Source of the DNA: Pseudomonas fluorescens
GTDB taxonomy: Bacteria; Pseudomonadota; Gammaproteobacteria; Pseudomonadales; Pseudomonadaceae
Assembly: GCF_902497875.1 (NCBI RefSeq)
Contig: NZ_CABVHY010000024.1
Location: 56,529 to 120,528 of the forward strand
DNA: 64,000 nt
Reading direction: 5' to 3'
The notes under the pieces are model-generated. The model made no database searches and was not told the origin of the DNA. It saw nothing but the letters and a program-made list of their open reading frames with translations. This document shows positions 7,118 to 15,130 of the stretch, piece by piece; position 1 is the first letter of the stretch; every line of letters starts with the position of its first letter. Made by a program: the position numbers and the translations under genes.

Positions 7118-9349
7118 ATGAAGAGCAGGCTTTTTGTGAATTTCACCCAGCGCTGGTTACGACATCCCATGGCCTCCCTCGTGAGCCTGACCGGGCTGGT
7201 TCTGCTGGTGCCGCTCGGCACTCGAATGGCCCTGGGCTGGAACAACCCGCTGGGTTATCTATCGGACCTGGGCATTGCCGGCTTGCTTATCGTACTGCTG
7301 TATCGGCGTCCATGGTGGCTGGCGTTGCCGGTGCTGATGGTCTGGTGCCTGCTGAGCCTGGCGGCAACCGAACTGGTCAGCGCGGTCGGCCGGCTACCGA
7401 CCCTGGCTGACGTTAATTACCTGATCGATCCGCAGTTTCTGGAGAACTCCACCGGCGGCGACGGCCTCGGGCATCCATGGCTCGCCGGGGCGCTGCTGTT
7501 TGGCCTGCTGATCTGGCTTTGGACCCAATGGGGCGCCAGTCGCCGCAACGCGGCGGCCTTGCCTCGACATGCCTGGACGCTACCGCTGCTGCTATTGCTG
7601 GCCCATGGCGGGGTGCAATACCTGCATCCCAGCGAAGCGGATCAATGGCGCCAGTTCAACCTGCCGCACCAGCTGCTGATGGCGGGACTTGGAGAGGGCC
7701 AGGACCGCGCTCGGGCATGGTTGGGTGACCCTGAAATTGACCTCCCACCGCAGATGGCCGGCCTCACCCAGCTTGACCTCAATGGACAAAAGTTGCTGCC
7801 AGCCCCCGGGCGCGCGCGCAATGTGCTGATCGTCGCCCTGGAAGGCATTCCGGGCGCCTATGTCGGCGTCGACCGCCAGGCGTTGAACAGTGACTATCAG
7901 GAAAACCTGATGCCGCTCCTGAGCCGCTGGGCCGAGCGCGGCATGAACACTCCTGACTATGTGTTGCACAGCCACCAGACCATCCGCGGCCTCTACTCCA
8001 TGTTATGCGGTGACTACGACAAGCTCGACAACGGCACCCCCAAGGGCGTAGAGATGCTCAACCTGACCCAGCGCAACCAGGCGTGCCTGCCGGCCCAGTT
8101 GCGCCAGCACGGCTTTGCCACCCACTATCTACAGGGCGCGGGCCTGCGGTTCATGGCCAAAGACAAGATCATGCCGCACATTGGCTTCGACACCACCTCA
8201 GGCCTGGAGTGGTTCAGCAATCCTCGCTACCTGGATTTCCCCTGGGGCATGGACGACAAGGCGTTTTTCGAAGGCGCACTCGACTACGTCGGGCAACTGC
8301 AGCAGCAGGATCAACCCTGGATGCTCACCTTACTGACGGTGGGCACCCATCAGCCCTACTCCGCCCCCGAAGACTATCTGCAACGCCATGCCACGCCCAA
8401 GCAGGCGGCGGTGGGTTATCTGGACGATGCTCTCGAACAGTTCCTGGCGGGGCTGGAGCGCCAGGGTGTCTTGCAGGATACGCTGGTGATCATCACCTCC
8501 GACGAGTCCCACGGCATCGATGACGTGCGCCTGGCGTCGGCCTGGGGGTTCAACCTGCTCCTGGCGCCGGAGCAAGCTCAATTGCCGAGGGTCAAGTCCG
8601 GGGTCTACGGCCATGTTGACCTGAGTGCGTCGGTCCTCGATTATTTCGACTTTGCGGTGCCTTCGACCCTGAGTGGCCGTTCACTGTTTCGCGATTACGC
8701 GCAGGGTCGGGAAATCATGTCCTTCACCAACGGCATGCTGCGTTACCACGATGGCCAGGGGACCTTTACCGAATGCGACTTCCAGCAACGCTGCCGGCAC
8801 TACGCCAGTGAGGGTTTTCTCGGCGAGCGCACGGCCTTCCTCGGGCAATCCGGCAGCCAGCGCGCCCGGCAGATCAGCGCACGCGCCGCGGCGCTGGATC
8901 ATTCGCTGTTGCGAACCCAGCTGAACCAGCGCTACCAGTTTGGCAGCACCGAGCAGATCCCTCTCCACGAGCGGATCAAGGACGACTGGGCCGACAACCT
9001 CATTGGCGCGCAATACCTGGAGATGCCCAAGGGCTCGCAGACCCGTGTGCGGATCAAGGTCCGGTCCGTCGGTACCCAAGAAAATGCCTACCTGCTGCTC
9101 AAGGCCAAGGAACTTGAGCAGGACGTGATGCTGGACTTCCCGGCAGAGATCGTTCTGACGCCCGACCAACCGCTGGAAATGGACTTCGCTTTCGACAATC
9201 CGCAAACCCGCAAGGCCTTCTCCTTCCACCTGCTCGGCCATGGGCTGGGCGCCATCGAAGTGAGCGAATTCAGCGTGACTACCGAATCGCCAGAGCAACC
9301 CGAGCCACTGCAAGAACGTGACGAGGACGAGAGCGCTCAATCAAGCTGA
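7118..9349 (+). CDS. LTA-synthase-family membrane phosphoglycerol transferase/sulfatase
   Basis: 743 residues. The N-terminal ~170 residues hold about five hydrophobic segments (e.g. LVSLTGLVLLVPLGTRMAL, LSDLGIAGLLIVLLY). The periplasmic sulfatase-fold domain follows: NVLIVALEGIPGAYVG (metal-binding Glu), SHQTIRGLYSMLCGDY (candidate nucleophile Thr), GTHQPYS and VIITSDESHGIDD (metal-binding Asp/His). It is of the LtaS/OpgB type, which transfers phosphoglycerol to periplasmic glucans or other envelope glycans; sequence alone does not separate these. An extra ~150-residue C-terminal beta-rich region follows the catalytic domain. The start is uncertain: ATG 7118 has no clear ribosome site and an in-frame GTG at 7136 is possible. 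Confidence 0.8.
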   Translation: MKSRLFVNFTQRWLRHPMASLVSLTGLVLLVPLGTRMALGWNNPLGYLSDLGIAGLLIVLLYRRPWWLALPVLMVWCLLSLAATELVSAVGRLPTLADVNYLIDPQFLENSTGGDGLGHPWLAGALLFGLLIWLWTQWGASRRNAAALPRHAWTLPLLLLLAHGGVQYLHPSEADQWRQFNLPHQLLMAGLGEGQDRARAWLGDPEIDLPPQMAGLTQLDLNGQKLLPAPGRARNVLIVALEGIPGAYVGVDRQALNSDYQENLMPLLSRWAERGMNTPDYVLHSHQTIRGLYSMLCGDYDKLDNGTPKGVEMLNLTQRNQACLPAQLRQHGFATHYLQGAGLRFMAKDKIMPHIGFDTTSGLEWFSNPRYLDFPWGMDDKAFFEGALDYVGQLQQQDQPWMLTLLTVGTHQPYSAPEDYLQRHATPKQAAVGYLDDALEQFLAGLERQGVLQDTLVIITSDESHGIDDVRLASAWGFNLLLAPEQAQLPRVKSGVYGHVDLSASVLDYFDFAVPSTLSGRSLFRDYAQGREIMSFTNGMLRYHDGQGTFTECDFQQRCRHYASEGFLGERTAFLGQSGSQRARQISARAAALDHSLLRTQLNQRYQFGSTEQIPLHERIKDDWADNLIGAQYLEMPKGSQTRVRIKVRSVGTQENAYLLLKAKELEQDVMLDFPAEIVLTPDQPLEMDFAFDNPQTRKAFSFHLLGHGLGAIEVSEFSVTTESPEQPEPLQERDEDESAQSS

Positions 9350-9430
9350 GTCCAGGGCGTTCAGTCTCTGACAACGGGATGAACAGGTCGCTGTCCTGGA
9401 TTTTGAGCACAGCGAGTCACTCTCATGCAA

Positions 9431-10639
9431 CTACTCGGGATGCCTGGGCAATGCCATGGAGATCAACGCTGCCAGCAACACAAAAGCGCTCGAAATCCAC
9501 AAACATGCCACCAGCCCATGAGCCTGGTAGATCCACCCGGAGAGAACGGTACCCATCAAGCGCCCCATGGCGTTGGACATGTAGTAGAAACCCACGTCCA
9601 GCGACACACCGTCTTCCTTGGCGTAGGAAACGATCAGGTAGCTGTGCAACGAAGAGTTCACCGCGAACACCCCACCAAAGACCAGCAAACCCCCCATAAG
9701 CACCACCGGCCCGGACAGCTCCGTATTCAACCCCAGGGCGATTGCCGCTGGTATCCCGGCCAGTGCCAGCGCCCAGACGCCAGCGGCGCGACCGTCAGGT
9801 AGCTGCCCTCTGCGCTTGCCGGTGATCCTCGGCGCGAGGGATTGCACGATGCCGTAGCCAATCACCCACAGCGCCAGAAACCCGCCGACGCTTAAGAAAT
9901 CCCAGCCAAAGACGCTGCTCAAGTAAACCGGCAAGGCCACCACGAACCAGACATCGCGGGCACCAAATAGAAACATTCGTGCCGCCGAGAGGATATTGAT
10001 CGCCCGGCTCTTGGAAAGGATTTCACGAAACCTGGGTTTGGCCTTCGCCTTGCCCAGATCCTTCTTCAGGAACACCAGGCTACCGATCCAGATCAGCGCC
10101 AGAACCGCGGCCATGACCAGCACCGCCCCCTTGAAGCCCAGCAACGCCAGCAAGGCCCCACCGAGAAAGAACCCGACGCCCTTGAGTGCATTTTTCGAAC
10201 CGGTGAGGATCGCCACCCATTGATAAAGCTTGCCTTGCTGTCCATCGGGCACCAATAGCTTGATCGAGCTTTTGGCGCTCATCTTGTTCAGGTCTTTGGC
10301 GATGCCCGACAATGCCTGGGCGCCCATCACCCAAGGGATGCTCAACCAGGTCGCCGGAACCGTCAGCATCAGCAAGGCCAGGACCTGAATCGCCAGGCCG
10401 ATATTCATGGTCCGGTTCAAGCCAAGCCGGGCCCCGAGATAACCGCCAAGCAGATTGGTGATGACCCCAAACAGTTCATAGAACAGAAACAGCGCGGCAA
10501 TTTGCAGCGGGCTGTAGCCGAGGGCGTGAAAGTGCAGCACCACCAACATGCGCAAGGCACCGTCGGTGAGGGTGAAGGCCCAATAATTACCGGTGACGAG
10601 CAGGTACTGCCGCACTTCTGGAGCGAGGGATGACAACAC
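9431..10639 (-). CDS. arsJ: ArsJ, 1-arseno-3-phosphoglycerate efflux MFS protein
   Basis: 402 residues from GTG 10639, the first codon in this frame after the gapdh stop (10641), with GGGAG ~12 bases upstream; no ATG fits. Around ten to twelve hydrophobic helices. The N-terminus (VRQYLLVTGNYWAFTLTDGA) and LMVPDG-like loop (KLLVPDGQQGKLYQWVA) match my memory of ArsJ. In the published system a dedicated GAPDH makes unstable 1-arseno-3-phosphoglycerate from arsenate, and ArsJ exports it. The directly adjacent GAPDH and ArsR genes are exactly the known partners, so the call rests on both sequence and context. Confidence 0.92.
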   Translation of the reverse strand: MLSSLAPEVRQYLLVTGNYWAFTLTDGALRMLVVLHFHALGYSPLQIAALFLFYELFGVITNLLGGYLGARLGLNRTMNIGLAIQVLALLMLTVPATWLSIPWVMGAQALSGIAKDLNKMSAKSSIKLLVPDGQQGKLYQWVAILTGSKNALKGVGFFLGGALLALLGFKGAVLVMAAVLALIWIGSLVFLKKDLGKAKAKPRFREILSKSRAINILSAARMFLFGARDVWFVVALPVYLSSVFGWDFLSVGGFLALWVIGYGIVQSLAPRITGKRRGQLPDGRAAGVWALALAGIPAAIALGLNTELSGPVVLMGGLLVFGGVFAVNSSLHSYLIVSYAKEDGVSLDVGFYYMSNAMGRLMGTVLSGWIYQAHGLVACLWISSAFVLLAALISMALPRHPE

Positions 10640-10640
10640 C

Positions 10641-11660
10641 TTATCGGCCGCTCCCTTCGCCCGCCAGACCGACCATTCTGGCCAGCTCGACAGTACGGTT
10701 GGCGTAGGCCCATTCGTTGTCGTACCAGGCGTAGAGTTTGACCTGAGTGCCATTGATAACCATGGTCGACAGCGCATCGATGATCGCCGAACGCGGGTCG
10801 GTACGGTAATCGATGGAGACCAGCGGCCGCTCCTCGTAGCCGAGAATGTCCTTGAGTTCGTTTTCCGAGGCGCTCTTGAGCAGTTGATTGACTTCCTCGA
10901 CGGTGGTGACCCGCTCGACCTCGAACACACAGTCGGTCAGCGAAGCGTTGGCCAACGGCACTCGTACGGCATGTCCATTCAGGCGTCCGCGCAGCTCCGG
11001 GAAAATTTCCGCAATGGCGGTAGCCGAACCGGTGCTGGTCGGAATCAGGCTCATCCCCGACGCTCGGGCACGCCGCAAATCCTTGTGTGGCTGGTCGAGG
11101 ATACTCTGGGTGTTGGTCAGGTCATGAATGGTGGTGATCGAGCCGTGGCGGATACCGAGCTTCTCGTGGATCACCTTGACCACGGGTGCCAGGCAGTTGG
11201 TGGTGCACGACGCGGCAGTGACGATCGGATGAACAGCGGGATCGAACAGCTGTTGATTGACCCCCATGACGATATTCAACGCGCCCGCTTCTTTGACCGG
11301 GGCACTGACCACCACGCGCTTCACGCCTTGGTCGAGGTAGCTCTGGAGCACCGCAACAGTCTTCATCTTGCCGCTGGCCTCGATCACCAGATCGCAGCCT
11401 GACCAATCGGTATCGGCAATCGCTTTATTGGCACTGACCTTGATCCGTTTGCCGTCGATGACAATGCAGCTGCCTTCGGCGCTGGCCTCGTGCTGCCAGC
11501 GACCATGCACCGAGTCGAAGTTCAGCAGGTGCGCATGGGTCGCCGCATCACCTGCCGGATCGTTGATCTGCACGAATTCAAACTCCGGCCAACCCCAGGC
11601 TGCACGCAGCGCAAGCCGACCTATGCGACCAAAACCATTGATGCCAACGTTGATAGCCAT
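10641..11660 (-). CDS. Arsenic-operon glyceraldehyde-3-phosphate dehydrogenase
   Basis: 339 residues, full length. The NAD-binding start is INGFGRIGRLALRAAW, the catalytic Cys lies in SCTTNCLAPV, the partner His in TTIHDLTNTQ, and the C-terminus has WYDNEWAYANRT. In this context the enzyme is expected to use arsenate in place of phosphate, giving 1-arseno-3-phosphoglycerate for ArsJ. It sits 72 bases after arsR, and its stop is immediately followed by the arsJ start. It is probably distinct from the housekeeping Gap because of its location; activity with arsenate is inferred from the operon. Confidence 0.9.
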   Translation of the reverse strand: MAINVGINGFGRIGRLALRAAWGWPEFEFVQINDPAGDAATHAHLLNFDSVHGRWQHEASAEGSCIVIDGKRIKVSANKAIADTDWSGCDLVIEASGKMKTVAVLQSYLDQGVKRVVVSAPVKEAGALNIVMGVNQQLFDPAVHPIVTAASCTTNCLAPVVKVIHEKLGIRHGSITTIHDLTNTQSILDQPHKDLRRARASGMSLIPTSTGSATAIAEIFPELRGRLNGHAVRVPLANASLTDCVFEVERVTTVEEVNQLLKSASENELKDILGYEERPLVSIDYRTDPRSAIIDALSTMVINGTQVKLYAWYDNEWAYANRTVELARMVGLAGEGSGR

Positions 11661-11732
11661 GTTCTGCGCTCTGTATCTGTTGCCAGTGGAAGTTCGACCC
11701 GGGGGCGAAGGGCCGTGATTCTTGATTATGGT

Positions 11733-12089
11733 TCAACAGCAAGCAGCGGCTCGCTGCGGACGGTCGCCCATGTCTGCAAGGCGTTTCGCGTCGGGACTTA
11801 ACCAGTGTTGGTTGGCCGCAAGCGTACTGCTTAGAACGCCGCGCACCCAATCAGGCAGATTCGGATGCAGTCGGTAGTAAACCCATTGGCCTTGCCGACG
11901 ATCCATCAGCAAGCCGCAAATGCGCAGTTGGGCCAGGTGCCGGGAGATCTTGGGCTGGCTCTCACTCAGCGCACAGGTCAGCTCACAAACGCAGAGTTCT
12001 CCCTCAAGGGTGATGAGCAACATCATGCGCACCCGGTTGTCGTCGGCCAGGCATTTGAAAACGGTAGTCGGGGTCAGGTGGTCAGCCAT
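11733..12089 (-). CDS. arsR: ArsR-family arsenic-responsive repressor
   Basis: 118 residues from ATG 12089; the longer in-frame start reads through the promoter and is unlikely. Winged-helix ArsR fold: VFKCLADDNRVRMMLL, then GELCVCEL, whose Cys-x-Cys is the usual As(III) site of the family, followed by the recognition helix (LSESQPKISRHLAQL) and the wing (RRQGQWVYYRL). The C-terminus ends in Ala-Ala-Ala-Cys-Cys, an extra thiol pair. First gene of arsR-gapdh-arsJ; expected to repress its own operon until arsenite binds. Its own ribosome site is weak, and a short upstream frame overlaps its start. Confidence 0.92.
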   Translation of the reverse strand: MADHLTPTTVFKCLADDNRVRMMLLITLEGELCVCELTCALSESQPKISRHLAQLRICGLLMDRRQGQWVYYRLHPNLPDWVRGVLSSTLAANQHWLSPDAKRLADMGDRPQRAAACC

Positions 12090-12127
12090 CTCGGTTCTCG
12101 GCGTCTGGATTGCATCAGGAGAAACAT
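12074..12127 (-). CDS. Possible 17-codon leader frame overlapping arsR
   Basis: In the arsR leader a CGGAGG (12140-12135) stands 7 bases before an ATG (12127) that opens a 17-codon frame (MFLLMQSRRREPRWLTT). It ends 16 bases inside arsR, out of frame with it. This is a better ribosome site than arsR's own. The same CGGAGG-spacer-ATG is kept in the second copy of this leader upstream of the RHS gene. It could couple ribosomes onto arsR; expression is unproven. Confidence 0.35.
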   Translation of the reverse strand: MFLLMQSRRREPRWLTT

Positions 12128-12192
12128 TCCGATGCCTCCGTGCATATACGAAAATCCGAATATATGATTTTTCGCATGCAAGGTAAAGACAT
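12091..12192. repeat. Direct repeat copy 1 (arsR leader)
   Basis: About 102 bases beginning at the base next to the arsR start codon and covering its whole leader and promoter. A closely similar stretch in the same orientation lies at 13841-13941. Differences are a handful of substitutions and small indels. Together the two copies bracket the RHS/IS islet. Confidence 0.85.
12143..12178 (-). promoter_or_regulatory. arsR promoter and ArsR-type operator
   Basis: On the minus strand the -35-like TTTACC (12187-12182) is followed after 17 bases by the -10-like TATATT (about 12164-12159). A perfect dyad CATATA (12143-12148)/TATATG (12161-12166) with a 12-base spacer overlaps the -10. This is the usual position for ArsR binding. 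Read directly from sequence; binding is inferred. Confidence 0.6.
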
Positions 12193-12365
12193 CTGGGCAT
12201 TAACGGGCCGTTGAAAAAAGCCAGATCGAATCAGGTTCCGGCAATCTACCCGTCATGCTCTTCAATGTCAGCGCAACACCCTGCCGATGCGTGGACCCGA
12301 TACCTGTCCAGCTACACGACGCTGGAGCAGCGCATTCAATGGGCACGCAGAAGTGGGTTCAGCCT

Positions 12366-12600
12366 TGACGATGCTTGAGCGCACGGCCAAACCGTGGCAG
12401 CACGGTGGGTGCAGACAAGAGCTACGGTCAGAAATTATTTGTCCAGTTGGCGCGTGATTTAAAGGTGATGCCGCATGTCTCGAGGATGGCCATAAAGAGC
12501 GCGATCGATCGCCGTACGACGCCATCCGGGTTATGGCGTCAGCGTGAAAATACGTAAACGTATCGAGTAAGGATTTGGCTGGGCGCCAAAAACGCGAAGG
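12366..12600 (+). pseudogene. IS5-family transposase remnant
   Basis: In one plus frame the peptide STVGADKSYGQKLF, then LKVMPHVSRM and SAIDRRTT, follows the IS5 transposase pattern (V-GADKGYD, VTPHVA, SAIDGRTTRHPGY). After a frameshift near 12525 another frame reads HPGYGVSVKIRKRIE, then a stop, then GFGWA. That order matches the end of the DDE domain, where IS5 transposases have RKRIEEGFGW. The N-terminal half, both inverted ends and any target duplication are not visible. This is a decayed fragment. Confidence 0.7.
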
Positions 12601-12663
12601 AAGAACGAATATTAGCGCCAAGCCCGAAAGGCTAAAAACTTCAAACTTGGCGGGTGGGGGACG

Positions 12664-13716
12664 TTAGCCGTATCTACGAACTCTCGAGACTGCTGTTTCA
12701 AGGTTATCGATCATGTCATGAACGTGTCTGAATTTAACATGTACGTCTTGAATTTCCCGGAAAACTCCCAATGAATCTTCTAGATGTTTTATTCTTGATG
12801 CCCTGCTGTTGTCTCGGAGTGTTTGACGGTGAAGATTATGCACTTGCCCCACCTTAGTTAGTTTATTTGTTGCGCGCTCCATCGCTTTTTCTATAGCTGG
12901 TGTACTCGGGAGCCTTTCCATTCTCGGGATTTCTGCGGCATGCAAGTTAGGAATATTCTCATTAATATGCCTCGTGTTGCGGGAGTCTAATGCGGTGGCA
13001 ATTCCAGAAATGAAAACGTCGTCGTAAATGTCGATATCAATAATTGGGTTACTGGCTTTAGACACTTGCAGGGATGTTTTACCGTTGACAACCCCATAAC
13101 CTCTAAGTATTTTATGCATTGTTATATTGGCTTTTATTGTTGAAAGGTGCTCCTTCTGCCCCAAAGCGAACAAGTATTTAAGAAAATGCCCCGTCGGATC
13201 TACCCGATTGCGCGGATCGCCTTCGCAGTAGGCGTAGGCATTGATCCCACCTTTTCCAAACGGGCTCATATTGTCCGGGCTGTTAAACCGCATCAACAGC
13301 GGATTGAACTGCCGATACCCATTACCTAAATGATAATGCCCGGTCACCGGGTCCGGGCGTTCGCCGTTGAAGCCGAGCAGGCTGAGCAGGCCGTTTTCCG
13401 GAGGGCGATAGCCGTAGGGAAGGTAGGCGAAAGGGTGTGGCCGGGTCTTATCGAGAGCGCTCAGTACCGAGCGCTGCAGATCGGTCGCCACCAGGGTGGT
13501 GTCGAGCCTGGCGCCGTGGCGTTGCTGTTGCGCCAAGAGCTGATCGTCGTGTTGGACAATGCTGGTTTGCACCGCCCCTTGCACTTCAGTGGCCAAGCGG
13601 CTTTTGCAATAAAAACGTTGGATGACAGACTGCGCCAATAGCGCGCAGCCGGTCTGGCGATCCAACGGATCGTATTGGTAGCGGCACAGTACGGTTTCGC
13701 GAGGGGACGTGGGCAT
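12664..13716 (-). CDS. Orphan RHS-core protein with unknown C-terminal toxin domain
   Basis: 350 residues from ATG 13716 (TGGAG ~9 bases upstream). The first ~190 residues are the Pseudomonas-type short RHS module: MPTSPRETVLCRYQYDPLDR, ATEVQGAVQ, HDDQLLAQQQR, FNGERPDPVTGHYHLGNGYR and the boundary motif DPRNRVDPTGH. After that motif comes a ~160-residue tail (LKYLFALGQKEH... to the end) that I do not recognise; it is charged, His/Arg-rich, predicted mostly helical, and its DNA is richer in A+T than the core. In polymorphic toxins the part after the PTGH boundary is the variable toxin. No signal peptide, no N-terminal PAAR/VgrG part, and no convincing immunity gene just downstream, where the IS5 remnant lies. 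Confidence 0.8.
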   Translation of the reverse strand: MPTSPRETVLCRYQYDPLDRQTGCALLAQSVIQRFYCKSRLATEVQGAVQTSIVQHDDQLLAQQQRHGARLDTTLVATDLQRSVLSALDKTRPHPFAYLPYGYRPPENGLLSLLGFNGERPDPVTGHYHLGNGYRQFNPLLMRFNSPDNMSPFGKGGINAYAYCEGDPRNRVDPTGHFLKYLFALGQKEHLSTIKANITMHKILRGYGVVNGKTSLQVSKASNPIIDIDIYDDVFISGIATALDSRNTRHINENIPNLHAAEIPRMERLPSTPAIEKAMERATNKLTKVGQVHNLHRQTLRDNSRASRIKHLEDSLGVFREIQDVHVKFRHVHDMIDNLETAVSRVRRYG

Positions 13717-13840
13717 CGACTGAACTCCATGCAAGGTCTAAAAAACCGGACCTTTAGCATCGGAGTTTTTTTAAGTGTTGCCTACTAGCAGAACTGCTAG
13801 GTACCGGGTCTTGTTGGTTTCACACCTTCAGTACGGTCGC

Positions 13841-13941
13841 TCGGTTCTCGGCGTCTGGATTGCATCAGGAGAAACATTCTAATGCCTCCGCAAATATACG
13901 AAATCCGAATATGTGTTTTTCGCACATAAGGTAAAAGACAT
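13841..13941. repeat. Direct repeat copy 2 (arsR leader upstream of the RHS gene)
   Basis: Second copy of the arsR leader, same orientation, ending 124 bases before the RHS start codon. A promoter remains readable on the minus strand (TTTACC, 16-17 bases, CATATT). The operator dyad is weakened (AATATA/TATGTG and one base missing from the spacer). CGGAGG-ATG is also kept. Between this copy and the RHS gene, CTAGCAG-AA-CTGCTAG (13784-13799) forms a perfect 7-bp hairpin. Confidence 0.8.
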
Positions 13942-13971
13942 TACATCAGTACAAAGTCCGGTCTTCCACGT

Positions 13972-14083
13972 GTAGGAGCGAGCTTGCTCGCGATGGACGT
14001 TAACAATAACGCGTATTTCTGAATAAACGCGTCGCCCTTGAGTCCATCGCGAGCAAACGGAACGCCGCCCGGCTGCTCCTACA
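13972..14083. repeat. REP pair of the GTAGGAGCGAGC type
   Basis: Two REP units in inverted orientation: GTAGGAGCGAGCTTGCTCGCGATGGAC at the left (given here as a pattern, 13972-13998) and its imperfect inverse ending GGCTGCTCCTAC at the right. The pair is typical of intergenic BIMEs in P. fluorescens. It separates the RHS leader region from the end of the efflux operon. Confidence 0.85.
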
Positions 14084-14104
14084 ATAGAGGGGTAGGAAAG
14101 CCCT

Positions 14105-15130
14105 TCAGCGGACGGGTTGGCGCACGCGACGGCGCTGGTCGAGCAGGTGGACCATCAGGCAAGCATATAGGGTGACCAGGATGAACAGGCCCATGCGCAC
14201 CGCGAAGGCGGTATAGACATCCTTGCCGGCCTCGCTGTCCTGTACTGACTGACCGAGCAGGATAATCAGGGTGATCATGCTGTTAAGCCAGAATCCCGGG
14301 CTTTGCCGGGTCGGGCTCAAGGCATACAGCTTGCGCGCCAGCAGCAGCCCGAACAGCAGCATCCACAGGAAGAACATCCACAGATGCACAAACAGGCTGA
14401 GGGCACACCAGAACAGGATCGCCAGCAGGCCGCCGAGCAGGGTTGAACCGAGCAGCTCACGGCCGGCATTGCGGGCGGTCGTCGTGGAGCTTTGCTGGCC
14501 CAGACTGACGGCCTTCAAGATGATCGGCAGGTAGCTGGCCGGATCGATCAGCGCCAGCAAGAACGTGGGGAGCACGATCAAGGTGGCACGCAGCGCCACC
14601 CTGCCGACCTCTTCCGCTGACAGGGTTGGGGCGGCGGGTGGCGACGGCGCATTGGCCGGCTCGGGAAACAGCCAATGGCCGAGGGACAACACCACAACGG
14701 CGAGGAGCAGGCCTTTGACCAGAGCACTGATAACCATCACCGCCAGGCCGAAATCGGCGATGCCTGCCGAGGAAATCATGGTCAGGCCAATCACCAGAAA
14801 GGTCACGATCAGGTTGCTACCGCCGCGCAGACCAAAACCGAAGGCCAGGAATAGACTTGCGCCGATCAACAGCACGCCGCTGACCGGGTAATAACGCAGC
14901 ATGGGGATCAACAGCAGGCCAACGCCGGTGGTCAGCATCGCGACCAGCGCCAGGCCCAGCCCGGCCTTGAATGACAGCGGGCGGTTGACCGTGGCCAGGA
15001 GCATCAGGCCCAGCACCGGCGCGATAAAGGGAATCGGCAGTTCCAGCCCAAAGCTGGCGGCCAGACACACCGCAGTACCGCTGGCCAGGCGCAATGCACG
15101 CTGAACCCGGGTGGTGTGTTTAGTAGGCAT
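14105..15130 (-). CDS. DUF2955/FUSC-like inner-membrane protein
   Basis: 341 residues with about nine to ten hydrophobic segments (e.g. LELPIPFIAPVLGLMLLATV, LLIGASLFLAFGFGLRGGSN, LFILVTLYACLMVHLL). The arrangement resembles DUF2955 proteins, relatives of the fusaric-acid-resistance/AaeB aromatic-acid pumps but shorter. Its start overlaps the end of the HlyD gene by 11 bases, so the two are translationally coupled. With HlyD and an outer-membrane lipoprotein it should form a three-part efflux pump; the substrate is unknown. Last gene of the operon, followed by a REP pair. Confidence 0.8.
   Translation of the reverse strand: MPTKHTTRVQRALRLASGTAVCLAASFGLELPIPFIAPVLGLMLLATVNRPLSFKAGLGLALVAMLTTGVGLLLIPMLRYYPVSGVLLIGASLFLAFGFGLRGGSNLIVTFLVIGLTMISSAGIADFGLAVMVISALVKGLLLAVVVLSLGHWLFPEPANAPSPPAAPTLSAEEVGRVALRATLIVLPTFLLALIDPASYLPIILKAVSLGQQSSTTTARNAGRELLGSTLLGGLLAILFWCALSLFVHLWMFFLWMLLFGLLLARKLYALSPTRQSPGFWLNSMITLIILLGQSVQDSEAGKDVYTAFAVRMGLFILVTLYACLMVHLLDQRRRVRQPVR

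Noticed and set aside
10641..11660. Housekeeping glycolytic GAPDH
   Set aside because: Position between arsR and arsJ, with arsJ starting right after its stop, fits the arsenic-specific enzyme better.
12268..12621. 117-codon minus frame as a possible RHS immunity gene
   Set aside because: It is antisense to the IS5 transposase remnant, lacks a ribosome site and has implausible composition.
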